64,000 nt of DNA from the NCBI GenBank assembly GCA_028284905.1, contig JANQQU010000093.1, forward strand, positions 124,001-188,000, given 5' to 3'. The notes beneath the pieces are model-generated. The model worked only from the letters and a program-made list of their open reading frames with translations, was not told the DNA's origin and made no database searches. A program made the position numbers and the translations under genes. Shown here in pieces: positions 52,655-62,501 of this stretch. The stretch is from Calditrichia bacterium. Lineage in GTDB: Bacteria; Calditrichota; Calditrichia; RBG-13-44-9; J075. The first letter of the stretch is position 1. Each line of letters begins with the position of its first letter.

Positions 52655-54178
52655 ATGGGTAAGAAACAACGTACCGCAATCGAACCGACTCGCGAACAAA
52701 ACTATCCTGAATGGTATCAACAAGTTATCCGTGCTGCAGACCTGGCGGAAAATTCCCCGGTTCGGGGTTGTATGGTTATTAAACCCTGGGGATACAGCCT
52801 CTGGGAAAACATGCAACAGGGCCTGGATAAAATGTTTAAGGATACCGGACATAAAAACGCCTACTTCCCATTATTTATCCCGATGCGTTTTATGCAAAAA
52901 GAAGCCCAACACGTGGAGGGATTTGCGAAGGAGTGTGCAGTCGTTACTCATCATCGTTTAGAAGCCGATGATGATGGCATGCTGCAACCGGCCGGCAAAT
53001 TAGATGAGCCGTTAGTGGTTCGCCCGACCTCGGAAACGATTATCGGAGAAATGTTCGCCAAATGGATTCATTCTTATCGCGATTTGCCTTTACTGATTAA
53101 CCAATGGGCGAATGTCGTCCGCTGGGAAATGCGTACCCGTTTGTTTCTCAGAACAACCGAGTTTTTATGGCAAGAAGGGCATACCGCCCATGCGACTGCC
53201 GAAGAAGCCCAGGCGGAAACGATCCAGATGCTCAATATTTATGCCCAGTTTGCCGAAGAACAAATGGCAATGCCGGTCATCAAGGGTGAGAAGAGTGAGA
53301 GTGAGCGATTTCCTGGTGCCTTACGCACTTACTCGATTGAGGCAATGATGCAGGATCGGAAGGCGCTGCAAGCAGGCACTTCCCATTTTTTGGGACAAAA
53401 TTTCTCGAAAGCAGCGGATATCAAATTCCTCGATGATGAAGGTCAGCTTCGCCATGCCTGGACAACTTCCTGGGGCGTTTCTACCCGTTTGATCGGGGCG
53501 TTAATTATGACCCATTCCGATGATGATGGCATGATAATTCCTCCGCGCCTTGCGCCGGCACATGTGGTAATTCTCCCGATTCTTCATGATGATGAGCATC
53601 ATAGTGCTATTCTCGATTATTGTCACCAGCTGCGCCGTGAGTTGCAGGATGTCAACTACGCCGGTAGAAACCTGACTATTGAACTGGATGATCGCGATAT
53701 CCGCGGTGGCGAGAAAACCTGGTCCTGGATTAAGAAAGGTGTGCCGATTCGCCTGGAAGTCGGGCGCCGGGAATATGAAGAAGGTAATGTCTTTATGGGA
53801 CGTCGCGATAAAGGACATCGCGATCGCAAGACGCTCAGTAAGGGAGAATTCGTCGCTACTGCCGCTGATATTTTAGCAGATATTCAACAAACAATTTTCA
53901 ATAAAGCCCGTAAATTTCGGGATGAAAATATTGTCAAAATTGATTCCCGGGAAGACTTTTACGACTACTTCACTCCGAAGAATAAAGATAAAGCGGAAAT
54001 TCACGGTGGCTTCGCTCTCTGCCATTGGGATGGCAGTGTAGAGACTGAGGAGAAGATTAAGGACGAATTAAGCGTCACCATTCGGAATATTCCTGAAACT
54101 TCCGAAGAAGAAGATGGTAAATGTGTAATGACCGGAAAACCCAGTAAAAGACGGGTGATATTTGCTAAAGCTTATTAA
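52655..54178 (+). CDS. proS: Prolyl-tRNA synthetase, short archaeal/eukaryote-type (type 3)
   Basis: A 507-residue class II synthetase. Motif region GCMVIKPWGYSLWENMQQGL, HVEGFAKECAVVTHH, motif 2 WANVVRWEMRTRLFLRTTEF, motif 3 region and the short anticodon-binding part leading to the zinc-like C-terminal domain ending KRRVIFAKAY. It lacks the editing insertion of the long bacterial ProS; the archaeal-like short form is known in several bacterial phyla. Shine-Dalgarno AAAGGAAG upstream. A single gene between promoter-like sequence and rhomboid gene. Confidence 0.96.
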   Translation: MGKKQRTAIEPTREQNYPEWYQQVIRAADLAENSPVRGCMVIKPWGYSLWENMQQGLDKMFKDTGHKNAYFPLFIPMRFMQKEAQHVEGFAKECAVVTHHRLEADDDGMLQPAGKLDEPLVVRPTSETIIGEMFAKWIHSYRDLPLLINQWANVVRWEMRTRLFLRTTEFLWQEGHTAHATAEEAQAETIQMLNIYAQFAEEQMAMPVIKGEKSESERFPGALRTYSIEAMMQDRKALQAGTSHFLGQNFSKAADIKFLDDEGQLRHAWTTSWGVSTRLIGALIMTHSDDDGMIIPPRLAPAHVVILPILHDDEHHSAILDYCHQLRRELQDVNYAGRNLTIELDDRDIRGGEKTWSWIKKGVPIRLEVGRREYEEGNVFMGRRDKGHRDRKTLSKGEFVATAADILADIQQTIFNKARKFRDENIVKIDSREDFYDYFTPKNKDKAEIHGGFALCHWDGSVETEEKIKDELSVTIRNIPETSEEEDGKCVMTGKPSKRRVIFAKAY

Positions 54179-54240
54179 TCTGAATGACCTCCTAAGATAT
54201 ATAGTGTGGCTACAGAAAGTGACAAATAGAAGGATTTGGA

Positions 54241-54990
54241 ATGAATGTCCAGTTTGGAAATAGTATGATGACCTCAGCAGTAAAAAACATAATGCTCTCT
54301 TGCCTGGCGATTTTTCTTTTCCAGACACTAATTGCATTTAACCTGAATGAAGCATTAATAGATCTACTGCCACGAGATTACCATCAGGTGATTCGCCGGG
54401 CATCGCCGCAAAGCACGACCAGTTTTGATTTGCTTTTTGGGTTGGTGCCATTCATCGTGCTATCAAAATTATATATCTGGCAGTTTGTCAGCTATATGTT
54501 CCTGCATGGAGGCATCGGGCATATTTTCTTTAATATGTTCGCATTATGGCTGTTTGGTATCGAACTGGAAAGAACCTGGGGAACGAAAGAATTCCTTAAG
54601 TATTATTTTCTAACCGGAACGATTGCCGGTGTAACAACCTTTATGTGGCATGTGCTTTCAAACCTGGATGTGAACCAGGCATCAGGAGGATTTTTTATTC
54701 CGACGATTGGCGCCTCGGGGGCAATCTTTGGTATTCTTGCTGCTTATGCTTTGTTTTTCCCGGATCGTGAAATCTACTTAAACTTTCTTTTTCCGATCAA
54801 AGCAAAGTATTTGGTTGTGATTTATGGTTTGCTGGAATTATTCAGTTTGCCTCGCCAGGATGGCATTTCACACATCAGCCATCTCGGTGGCATGGTTGCC
54901 GGTTATTTCTATCTGAGAAATAAGTGGCGTGCCTATGGCATCGGCCAGCATTTTTTCCGTGACTTCTTTAAGCGGCAGGACAGGTGGTAA
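54241..54990 (+). CDS. Rhomboid-family intramembrane serine protease
   Basis: A 249-residue membrane protease. The catalytic Ser is in IGASGAIFGI (near residue 159), and the His in ISHISHLGGMVAG (near 213). The HGGIGHIFFNMFALWLFG motif of the loop/TM2 region is also typical. About six membrane helices. Substrates are unknown. Preceded by AAGGA; lies 62 bp after proS. A terminator follows at 55038-55067. Confidence 0.94.
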   Translation: MNVQFGNSMMTSAVKNIMLSCLAIFLFQTLIAFNLNEALIDLLPRDYHQVIRRASPQSTTSFDLLFGLVPFIVLSKLYIWQFVSYMFLHGGIGHIFFNMFALWLFGIELERTWGTKEFLKYYFLTGTIAGVTTFMWHVLSNLDVNQASGGFFIPTIGASGAIFGILAAYALFFPDREIYLNFLFPIKAKYLVVIYGLLELFSLPRQDGISHISHLGGMVAGYFYLRNKWRAYGIGQHFFRDFFKRQDRW

Positions 54991-55037
54991 AGATCCACAC
55001 TTTATCCTTCATTTATCATTTCTTTAATGTCAATTCC

Positions 55038-55067
55038 GGGTGAGATGAAATTATCTCACCCTTTTTT
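55038..55067 (+). terminator. Intrinsic terminator after rhomboid gene
   Basis: Stem GGGTGAGAT/ATCTCACCC (55038-55046, 55053-55061), 6-nt loop, followed by six T. Confidence 0.93.
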
Positions 55068-55215
55068 GTTCGTATTCCCAGCCGGTAGCATCAAATTTCT
55101 TAAGATATTGTTTTCGTTGCGAATGAAGTGAAATATCGGAAACTCGTTTCTAATTCTGCCGTATTGAGAGTCGGTAGTTATTCTGCACCTGGCTTGAGCG
55201 CCACGGATCCACTTT

Positions 55216-55233
55216 AATGCTTACTGAAGCATT
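55216..55233. repeat. Inverted repeat AATGCTT-ACTG-AAGCATT
   Basis: Perfect 7-bp arms, 22 bp before the start of the next gene. A similar element (ATGCTT, 5 nt, AAGCAT) is at 9028-9044 upstream of another exported protein. May be an operator or a mRNA hairpin. Confidence 0.6.
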
Positions 55234-55254
55234 CACTACTCAAAAGGAGACGCA

Positions 55255-55701
55255 ATGCAAAAAGTTAAACGAATTGGCTGGATTATTCTGTCTTTACTGT
55301 TATTTCAAACCCTTACGGCTTTTGCCGGACCGGTTGATGATGCAATCAAAGCGGTGGTAAAGAGTGCCTATATCGAAGGTATTCATATCGAAAGGGATAC
55401 AGATAAGATTAAGGCAGGTTTTCACCCGGATTTCACGATGTCAGTATTAAGGGATGACAAGATTGTGAAGGTTTCCCTGACAGATTGGGTTAGTCGTATT
55501 GAAGAAGGAAAGAAGAAAAATCCCAATCCGCCGAAAAAGGATGTCAAATATGATTTCACCCTGGTTGATTTCAACGGTAATGCTGCTGTTGCAAGGGTCG
55601 AATTGTACAAAGATGGGAAGCATGTATTCACCGACTATTTATCCCTGTATCAATTCGAAGATGGCTGGAAAATCGTCGCTAAAATTTTTCAGCGCCATTA
55701 G
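55255..55701 (+). CDS. Exported NTF2-like protein (lumazine-binding-like fold)
   Basis: A 148-residue protein with Shine-Dalgarno AAGGAGACG and signal peptide (GWIILSLLLFQTLTAFA). The mature protein (DDAIKAVVKSAYIEGIHIER, AGFHPDFTMSVLRDD, AARVELYKDG-like strand VARVELYKDGKHVFTDYLSL, DGWKIVAKIFQRH) fits the SnoaL/NTF2-like group often labelled putative lumazine-binding. Exported members have no established function. Stands alone between two terminator-like hairpins. Confidence 0.85.
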   Translation: MQKVKRIGWIILSLLLFQTLTAFAGPVDDAIKAVVKSAYIEGIHIERDTDKIKAGFHPDFTMSVLRDDKIVKVSLTDWVSRIEEGKKKNPNPPKKDVKYDFTLVDFNGNAAVARVELYKDGKHVFTDYLSLYQFEDGWKIVAKIFQRH

Positions 55702-55733
55702 TATAATTTTTTTCATTGATTAGTAAAATTTTG

Positions 55734-55776
55734 AATACAAGGATCGATCCGGAAACTGCCGGTTGGTCCTTGTATT
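55734..55776. terminator. Hairpin downstream of the NTF2-like gene
   Basis: Arms AATACAAGGA/TCCTTGTATT (10 bp, perfect) with an inner CCGG/CCGG pair. No long T-tract, so termination is only possible, not certain. Confidence 0.5.
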
Positions 55777-55980
55777 ATCCCACCAAAAGATTTCATAGCT
55801 CCCAAAAAGAAACTTGATTTTCTCCCGCCGGAAGGCGATGTTTTTTATTACTGTTAAAATGTGTATAATCTTGTAATCAGAGAATTCGTTTCTTTATAAC
55901 AGTAGTATTATTCCCCGGATAATTTTCCGATTTAAATCAATTGTCAATTAAGCCAGAAGAACAAACGGGAATAAGTTCAT

Positions 55981-58900
55981 ATGATTGGTAAATCTATACT
56001 GCATTATCAGATCATTAAAGAACTCGGACGCGGCGGAATGGGCGTTGTTTACCTTGCAATTGATCGAAAATTGAATCGGCAGGTGGCAATTAAATTTCTG
56101 CCAACAGCTGTTTCCGCCGATCTGGATTTACAAGCGCGTTTTCGCACGGAAGCGCGCGCTGCTGCCGCCTTAAATCACCCTAATATTGCTACTGTGCACG
56201 CCTTTGAAGAGAGTGAAGACGGCACATTCATTGTTATGGAATATATTGATGGTCAGCCAATCAATACTTATAGCGAAGCCTGGTCATTGGCACGGACGAT
56301 TGGTGCAGTACTGGAAATTGCAGACGGATTAGCTGCTGCCCATGCGCACGGCGTTATTCATCGGGATATAAAACCGGATAATATTCTGATCACCAAAAAT
56401 AACCAGGTGAAAATATTGGATTTCGGTTTGGCCAGACTGCACGATGATGTTCGAAAAACACGCTCTGGCACGGTAATGGGAACGCTTGCGTATATGTCCC
56501 CGGAGCAGATCCAGGGAGAAACCGTCGATCATCGCAGTGACATTTGGGCGCTGGGGATTCTGATGTATGAATTGCTCGTAGGAAAGCGGCCTTTCGATGA
56601 AGAACATGATCAGGCCTTGGTTTATGCTATATTGAACGAGCCCCCTAATAAGCTGGATCGCCCGGATTTACCTGAGGAGTTAACGGCGTTAATAAGAGAA
56701 ATGCTCGCCAAAGAAGTAGAGCAACGAATGCAATCTATGACCGCCGTCTATGATAACCTGAAGGCTGTTTCACTCTCGATAACAGCTGGCGAAAGCAAAA
56801 CAATAGAAAAATCGGCCTTTGATAATTCCGGCCTGACCCAAATCGGCGATTATAAAATTTTGAGAATGTTAGGTGAAGGAGGAATGGGAGAGGTATATCT
56901 GGCTGAACAGGAAAAACCGGTTCGCCGCCAGGTGGCGCTTAAGATCATCAAATTGGGGATGGATAGTAAAAGAATTATTGCCCGTTTTGAAATGGAGCGG
57001 CAGGCGTTGGCGATGATGAATCATCCCGGCATTGCCAGCGTTTTCGAAGCGGGAACGACAGATAAAGGGCGCCCTTACTTTGTGATGGAGTATGTTCCCG
57101 GCAAACCACTGTCTGCGTTTTGTGATGATGAAAGGATGTCGACAGATGCACGCTTGCGTCTCTTCGCAGATATTTGCCGGGCAGTGCAACATGCGCATCA
57201 AAAAGGAGTGATTCACCGCGATTTAAAACCATCCAATATTCTGGTTGCCCGGCAGGATGGCCAGCCGATACCGAAAATTATTGACTTTGGCATCGCGAAG
57301 GCGATTGACACACAGTTGACCGATCAATCCCGGTTGACGGCAATTGGCGAGAATGTCGGCACCCCGGCCTATATGTCTCCGGAGCAATTAGGTAACAATT
57401 CGGAAGACATCGATACGCGCAGTGATATTTATGCACTCGGGGTTATTCTCTATGAGTTATTGAGCGGTGTATTGCCGTTTCAGCTGAGTGATTATCAGTC
57501 CCGGGGAGCGGCTTTCCAAAATTTTCTGGAAGAGACTGATCCCCCGACACCAAGCAAAAGATTACAAACCCTGGAGAAAGTTCGGAAAACAATTGCGCAC
57601 AACCGTCGTACCGAACCGGAGGCATTGCTGAAAATATTGAAAGGGGATCCCGACTGGATAACCATGAAAGCAATGGAAAGAGAGCGGGAACGGCGCTATG
57701 AGACTGCCAATGGCCCCGCTTTGGATATCGAACGCTATTTGAACGATGAGCCGATATCTGCCCGATCCCCCAGTAATAGCTATAAACTGAAGAAGTTTGC
57801 CCGGCGAAATAAAAGGGCAGTTGCTGCTGCTGCAATTGCGATTTCCGGTTTGATTATCGGACTGGTGATGGCGACTGTTGGTCTTTGGCGAGCAACCCAA
57901 GCAGAAATGAAGGCGGCCAATGAAGCGGAAGCGGCCCGGCAAGTCTCGGAATTTCTCATCGAAATCTTTAAAGTCTCTGATCCTACCGAGGCAGTTGGCG
58001 ACACAATCTCCGCCCGTCAGCTGCTTGATAAAAGCGCTGGCCGTATTCATCAGGAACTGAGCGGGGAACCGGCTATTCAGGCCCGCTTAATGTCCACTAT
58101 GGGGAAAGTATATGCCGAGCTGGGGCTTTTCCAGCAAGGGAAAGCACTGCTGGATTCCGCCTTGCACAAGCAGACGGCATTTGCCGATTCGCTCGATCCT
58201 GAATTGGGAAATACGCTGCATAATCTGGGCTCCCTGCATTATCAATTAGGGGAATTTGACCCGGCCCTAGTAATGCTGGAAAAATCTTTGCGAATTTTTC
58301 AGGAACGAGCGCTGCATGAGAAAGTCGTGCAAAACCTTCGGCAACTCGGTAATATCTGGGAAGAAAAAGAAGATTTACCAAAAGCCGAACAGTATCATCG
58401 CGAGTCGGTAGCGCATGCGGAAAAGACCATGGGTAAGGACAATTTGCAGTTCGCCGAATCGCAATCGAAATTGTCTTTTGTGCTGGCCTACCAGGGCAAA
58501 TATGAAGCTGCGGAACCACTGGTGCGAGAGGCATTGGCGATCGCCCGCGAACTGGTCGGAGATGACCACTGGCTGACCAGTCGCATTAAGAATGATCTTG
58601 CCTGGTGGTTGCTGGACCTGAATCGTAATGATGAAGCGGTTCTCTTGCTAAATGAAGTTCTTGCTTCATTTAAAAAGATTTATGGGGAAGCGCATTCGGA
58701 AACAGCAATAAGCATGAGTAATTTAGCATCCACTTATACAGCGTTGAAACGCCACGATGAAGCCATCGCACTTCATGAAGACGCCGTTGCCATCTTCAAA
58801 AAGCTTTACGGAGAAGTGCATTATGATGTGGCGACGGCGATGAATAATTTTGGACGTTCGCTGGTGTTGAAAGGCGATTACCTGCCCGCCGAAAAGGTGC

Positions 58901-59307
58901 TGTGGGAAGTGGTGAATATCTATGAGACGATTTATGGAAAGGATACGCCTAAACCGGCGGCGGCGTATACCAATCTGGGGCGTTCCATGCTGGCGCGGGG
59001 AGAATACATTACCGCGGAAAAAAATCTGAAAAAATCAGTGGCTTTATTTGAGGAAATGGCCGGGCCGACGCATCCTATTATCAGCTATCCTGCTTATGAG
59101 CTGGCGAAGTTAAAAAACATTACTGGCGATCATCAGACTGCGGATGAATATTATCAGCGGGTTGTTCAGCTAAGAGAAGCTGCATATGGCAGTGATAATG
59201 AAGAAGTGATTGCAGCAAGAAAAGCATATAGCGAGCTTCTTCGGAAGATGGGAAATAGTGTTAAGGCGGATAGCTTGATCAAAATTAACGATGCACTGGA
59301 AGAATAA
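55981..59307 (+). CDS. Membrane protein with two tandem Ser/Thr kinase domains and TPRs
   Basis: An 1,108-residue protein. Kinase 1 (about 8-270): GRGGMGVVYLA, VAIKFLP, VIHRDIKPDNIL, LDFGLAR, GTLAYMSPEQ. Kinase 2 (about 290-560): GEGGMGEVYLAE, VALKIIK, VIHRDLKPSNIL, IDFGIAK, GTPAYMSPEQ. Both keep the glycine loop, catalytic Lys, HRD and DFG, so both look active. A membrane helix follows (AIAISGLIIGLVMATVGLW, about 611-635), then about 450 residues of TPRs that would be outside the cytoplasm. One kinase plus TPRs is common; two complete kinases is unusual. A TATAAT at 55864-55869 could be its -10 box. The sigma-54 activator starts 34 bp downstream. Confidence 0.92.
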   Translation: MIGKSILHYQIIKELGRGGMGVVYLAIDRKLNRQVAIKFLPTAVSADLDLQARFRTEARAAAALNHPNIATVHAFEESEDGTFIVMEYIDGQPINTYSEAWSLARTIGAVLEIADGLAAAHAHGVIHRDIKPDNILITKNNQVKILDFGLARLHDDVRKTRSGTVMGTLAYMSPEQIQGETVDHRSDIWALGILMYELLVGKRPFDEEHDQALVYAILNEPPNKLDRPDLPEELTALIREMLAKEVEQRMQSMTAVYDNLKAVSLSITAGESKTIEKSAFDNSGLTQIGDYKILRMLGEGGMGEVYLAEQEKPVRRQVALKIIKLGMDSKRIIARFEMERQALAMMNHPGIASVFEAGTTDKGRPYFVMEYVPGKPLSAFCDDERMSTDARLRLFADICRAVQHAHQKGVIHRDLKPSNILVARQDGQPIPKIIDFGIAKAIDTQLTDQSRLTAIGENVGTPAYMSPEQLGNNSEDIDTRSDIYALGVILYELLSGVLPFQLSDYQSRGAAFQNFLEETDPPTPSKRLQTLEKVRKTIAHNRRTEPEALLKILKGDPDWITMKAMERERERRYETANGPALDIERYLNDEPISARSPSNSYKLKKFARRNKRAVAAAAIAISGLIIGLVMATVGLWRATQAEMKAANEAEAARQVSEFLIEIFKVSDPTEAVGDTISARQLLDKSAGRIHQELSGEPAIQARLMSTMGKVYAELGLFQQGKALLDSALHKQTAFADSLDPELGNTLHNLGSLHYQLGEFDPALVMLEKSLRIFQERALHEKVVQNLRQLGNIWEEKEDLPKAEQYHRESVAHAEKTMGKDNLQFAESQSKLSFVLAYQGKYEAAEPLVREALAIARELVGDDHWLTSRIKNDLAWWLLDLNRNDEAVLLLNEVLASFKKIYGEAHSETAISMSNLASTYTALKRHDEAIALHEDAVAIFKKLYGEVHYDVATAMNNFGRSLVLKGDYLPAEKVLWEVVNIYETIYGKDTPKPAAAYTNLGRSMLARGEYITAEKNLKKSVALFEEMAGPTHPIISYPAYELAKLKNITGDHQTADEYYQRVVQLREAAYGSDNEEVIAARKAYSELLRKMGNSVKADSLIKINDALEE

Positions 59308-59341
59308 GGGTTTTTCGCCTTAATAAAAGAACAGGAACGCA

Positions 59342-60856
59342 ATGCAAGCAGAGAATGCCAAAACAGAAATTCTATTTGAGCTGGCTGATATATTAGGACA
59401 GCAAACGGACTTTGAAGAGATATTGCGCGTAGTGTCGGAAACTGCTGCGACGCTCTTCAATGCGACTGTTGCTTCGATTGTGATGATTAATCCCAGCACT
59501 AAAAACACAGTAAAAACTGTGATTAGCGGGGGGGAAGATAAAAAATCGCGCGGGCGCCAGCTGTTGCAAACGAATATGATTGGCTGGTGCCTGAAAAATC
59601 AGCAGTCCTATTTTAGCGCTGATCTATCCGCTGATGACAGATTTGCCAGTAGCATCGCGTCTAAGTTTAATGCGGACTGTGCGATGTGTGTCCCTTTGCG
59701 CAGCGGCGGGAGCGTCATTGGCTATTTGCTGGCAATCGACCGGGAAGATGGTCACCCATTTCATTCCGGAGAGCTGTCTTTGTTAGAAAAAATGGCCGCA
59801 ATTGCTGCACCATTTCTCGATAATGTACAACACATACAAACCTATTTTGAGCAGCAGTTACCGAAAGACGCCCTGATCCGGAAATATGAAGGCATGGGAA
59901 TGCTGGGGAATAGCCCGGCATTTGTTGAATTACTCAAAGCGATCGAAGCAGCCGCCCGCTGCGAAGTCCGGGTATTGCTGATGGGGAAAAGCGGCACCGG
60001 AAAGGAAAAGGTCGCCCGGGCAATTCATCGATTGAGCAGTCGGGAAAAACAACCGTTTGTAGCTATCGATTGCGGAGCCATTCCGGAAAACCTGATCGAG
60101 AGCGAGCTTTTCGGGCATGTAAAAGGCGCATTTACCGGAGCGAATTATGATCGAAAAGGCCTAATTGAAGAAGCGAATCATGGCGTCCTGTTTATGGATG
60201 AAGTCGCCAATCTGCCCTATGATATGCAGGCGAAGTTACTGCGGGTGCTTCAGGAAGGGGAAATTCGTAAGATCGGTAGTAATAAACCGCAAGCAGTAAA
60301 TGTGCGCATTATTTCCGCGGCCAGCAGTAATTTAAGATTACAGGTAGAAGCGGGGAAATTCCGGGAAGATCTTTTCTATCGGCTGCATGTCTATCCGATA
60401 CAAGTGCCAACGCTGAATGAACGTAGTGAAGATATTCCCCGACTGGCCGGCCATTTTTTGCAGCGTTTTGCCGGGGAACAGGGAAAGGAAATTGCAGCAT
60501 TTCACGAATATATGCTGGATTATATGCAGCTGCGCCACTGGCCGGGGAATATCCGTGAGCTGGAAAATTTTGTCGAACGGCTAGTTGCAATGGCACCGGA
60601 AAATACTGTTACCCTGGACGAAACTGTGTTACCGAAAGAGTATCGCCAGGAATTTGAATCCCTGGTTTTTAGCGGGGCGGGTCATCCGCTTCGCAAATCT
60701 TTACAGGCAACGCTGGAGGAGACTGAGGCGGATTTAATCCGAACTGCGTTAATTCAAAACGACTGGAATCAATCCCAGGCAGCACGGGCTTTGCAGATCT
60801 CCGAACGGGCGATTCGCTACAAAATGGAAAAACTGGGCATTCATAAGCCTGCTTAA
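59342..60856 (+). CDS. Sigma-54-dependent transcriptional activator with GAF domain
   Basis: A 504-residue regulator. An N-terminal GAF sensor (about 10-165: LADILGQQTDFEEILRVV, CAMCVPLRSGGSVIGYLLA) precedes the AAA+ domain with Walker A GKSGTGKEKVARAIH (near residue 215), the sigma-54 contact motif GAFTGA (near 263), and VLFMDEVANLPYDMQAKLLR. The C-terminal Fis-type helix-turn-helix is WNQSQAARALQISERAIRYK. No receiver domain, so it is not activated by a response-regulator phosphorylation; phosphorylation by the adjacent kinase or GAF ligand binding are candidates. The GAF/FHA kinase-activator pairing is known in myxobacteria. Targets unknown; no sigma-54 promoter was found in the window. 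Confidence 0.95.
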   Translation: MQAENAKTEILFELADILGQQTDFEEILRVVSETAATLFNATVASIVMINPSTKNTVKTVISGGEDKKSRGRQLLQTNMIGWCLKNQQSYFSADLSADDRFASSIASKFNADCAMCVPLRSGGSVIGYLLAIDREDGHPFHSGELSLLEKMAAIAAPFLDNVQHIQTYFEQQLPKDALIRKYEGMGMLGNSPAFVELLKAIEAAARCEVRVLLMGKSGTGKEKVARAIHRLSSREKQPFVAIDCGAIPENLIESELFGHVKGAFTGANYDRKGLIEEANHGVLFMDEVANLPYDMQAKLLRVLQEGEIRKIGSNKPQAVNVRIISAASSNLRLQVEAGKFREDLFYRLHVYPIQVPTLNERSEDIPRLAGHFLQRFAGEQGKEIAAFHEYMLDYMQLRHWPGNIRELENFVERLVAMAPENTVTLDETVLPKEYRQEFESLVFSGAGHPLRKSLQATLEETEADLIRTALIQNDWNQSQAARALQISERAIRYKMEKLGIHKPA

Positions 60857-60861
60857 AAAAA

Positions 60862-62025
60862 CTACAATAAGCCTGCGACTAAAAATCCCAAATAAGTACC
60901 GATACCATTCCCCAGGGAACCTACCAAAATACCCGGCAGCAATAAATCGTTGCGGGAGAGGCTTTTTGCCAATGCCAGTGCCGAAGTGGAGCCACCAATA
61001 TTCGCCTGGGAGGCAACGGCAATGAGATCCCAATCCCGGGAAATTAGCATACCTCCGCCAAAGCAAATCAGTCCGTGTATTAACACCAGCACTGATGCAA
61101 ATATTAATAATGCCACGCCAATGGCACCAATTTCCGCCAGGGCAAAAATTTCGCAGTAAGCACCAACAACCGCAAGAAAGAGGTAAACGCTAAACATGCC
61201 AAGCACTTTCGCCCCCTTCAATTGTTGAAAAAAAGGCATTTGTGCCATAAAAAGGGCGATAGTTGTAATAATAATAATTGAAGGTATGGGAAAACCGGCA
61301 GCACCGGAGATGCTCGCAAGCCCTTCGGAAACCCAAAGGGCTGCTACGCCCAATCCGGCCATTATCCCAAAATCCAGGGGATTTAAAGTCTCGGTTTCCA
61401 AATCAGAACTATTGACAGCGGCAGCGGATGCATTTGTTTCCTGAATGGACTTTTCCCGGGGAAAAAGGGCAAAGAGCAGCTTCGGTAGAGCGATCGTAAT
61501 AATCATCCAAAGCGTGGTCATTATGTTGTCAACGGCAATTGCTCCGGCAAAGAGATTTCCGGTTTTCATAATATCATAGTGCAAAGCAACAGCATTGAAG
61601 TTTATTCCCCCGCCAATATAAGTGCCAGTGAACATACCGCCGATTGCCGCATAGTGTTCGCCCAATGCTGTCGACCCGGAGATAATCCACATGCCGGTAA
61701 GCACGCCGAGGATCGTTCCCAGCGCGCCCAAAAGGAAAATTAACAGCATCGGTGGGCCAGCCTGTTTCAATTCGCGAAGATTGACGCCGAGCAGCAAATA
61801 AAAGATCGAAATCGGGGCGACATAATGAAAGATACCCTCATACAAAGGCGTGGCATTGGAAGCAGTGGGAATCAGGGAAAAATTGGCTAAAATCGCCGCA
61901 ATGACAATAACCAGCAGCGCCGATCCAAGATGACGAAATGAGGTGTTGTTGGATAACCATTCGGAAAGAACGACACAGAAACATAGAACAGTTAAGACAT
62001 AGAGGGGATCGGAAGTGAATGTCAT
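60862..62025 (-). CDS. DUF819-family membrane protein
   Basis: A 387-residue protein with about ten membrane helices (LYVLTVLCFCVVLSEWLS, GSALLVIVIAAILANFSLI, GIMAGLGVAALWVSEGLASI). Motifs YAAIGGMFTGTYIGGGINFN and QANIGGSTSALALAKSLSR are characteristic of DUF819, which resembles transporters of the 2-keto-gluconate/anion permease fold. No substrate is known. The stop lies 5 bp from the convergent sigma-54 activator gene. Likely last gene of the 62903-60862 run. Confidence 0.88.
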   Translation of the reverse strand: MTFTSDPLYVLTVLCFCVVLSEWLSNNTSFRHLGSALLVIVIAAILANFSLIPTASNATPLYEGIFHYVAPISIFYLLLGVNLRELKQAGPPMLLIFLLGALGTILGVLTGMWIISGSTALGEHYAAIGGMFTGTYIGGGINFNAVALHYDIMKTGNLFAGAIAVDNIMTTLWMIITIALPKLLFALFPREKSIQETNASAAAVNSSDLETETLNPLDFGIMAGLGVAALWVSEGLASISGAAGFPIPSIIIITTIALFMAQMPFFQQLKGAKVLGMFSVYLFLAVVGAYCEIFALAEIGAIGVALLIFASVLVLIHGLICFGGGMLISRDWDLIAVASQANIGGSTSALALAKSLSRNDLLLPGILVGSLGNGIGTYLGFLVAGLL

Positions 62026-62088
62026 AGTTGCCTCATCAATAAGAATGATTTCAAGGAGCTAGAAAATCGAGTAATTATCGCTTTTCCT

Positions 62089-62490
62089 TTAACCCAACCA
62101 TTTCCCAATCAAGAATGAACATGCTGCCACCGAAGCACATAACACCGAGCCCCAGATAATATCAACAATTACGACGATCAGGGGCCAATCTTTAATCGTT
62201 GCCATGTTGGTGAGGTCGTAGGTGGCATAGGTGAAAAAACCGAAAAGGGCGCCCAGCAGTAAAGCATTACCGATAGTGCCTTTCTCCAGCGCAGGTAACA
62301 CAGCAAAAAACAGGATACCAGCGATAAAAATGAGGTAGAAAATGATTGCTGCCGTCCAGTTAACCGAGGGGCTGAGAATAAAGCCAAGATGTTCTCGATA
62401 AAATCCCCTGGCCAGGAAACCAAGCCAGATGATATCAATCGCAAAGAAAACCGGAACGGTCAGCAGATAAAGCTTGATATAAAAAGCCAT
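62089..62490 (-). CDS. DUF2177-family membrane protein
   Basis: A 133-residue protein with four membrane helices. Motifs FFAIDIIWLGFLARGFY and FTYATYDLTNMATIKDWPL, with conserved Asp in IDIIW and YDLTN, fit DUF2177. Function unknown. Starts 11 bp after the DsrE-like gene and is followed by the DUF819 gene after 63 bp, so the three may be co-transcribed. Confidence 0.9.
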   Translation of the reverse strand: MAFYIKLYLLTVPVFFAIDIIWLGFLARGFYREHLGFILSPSVNWTAAIIFYLIFIAGILFFAVLPALEKGTIGNALLLGALFGFFTYATYDLTNMATIKDWPLIVVIVDIIWGSVLCASVAACSFLIGKWLG

Positions 62491-62501
62491 TATCTCTCCT
62501 T

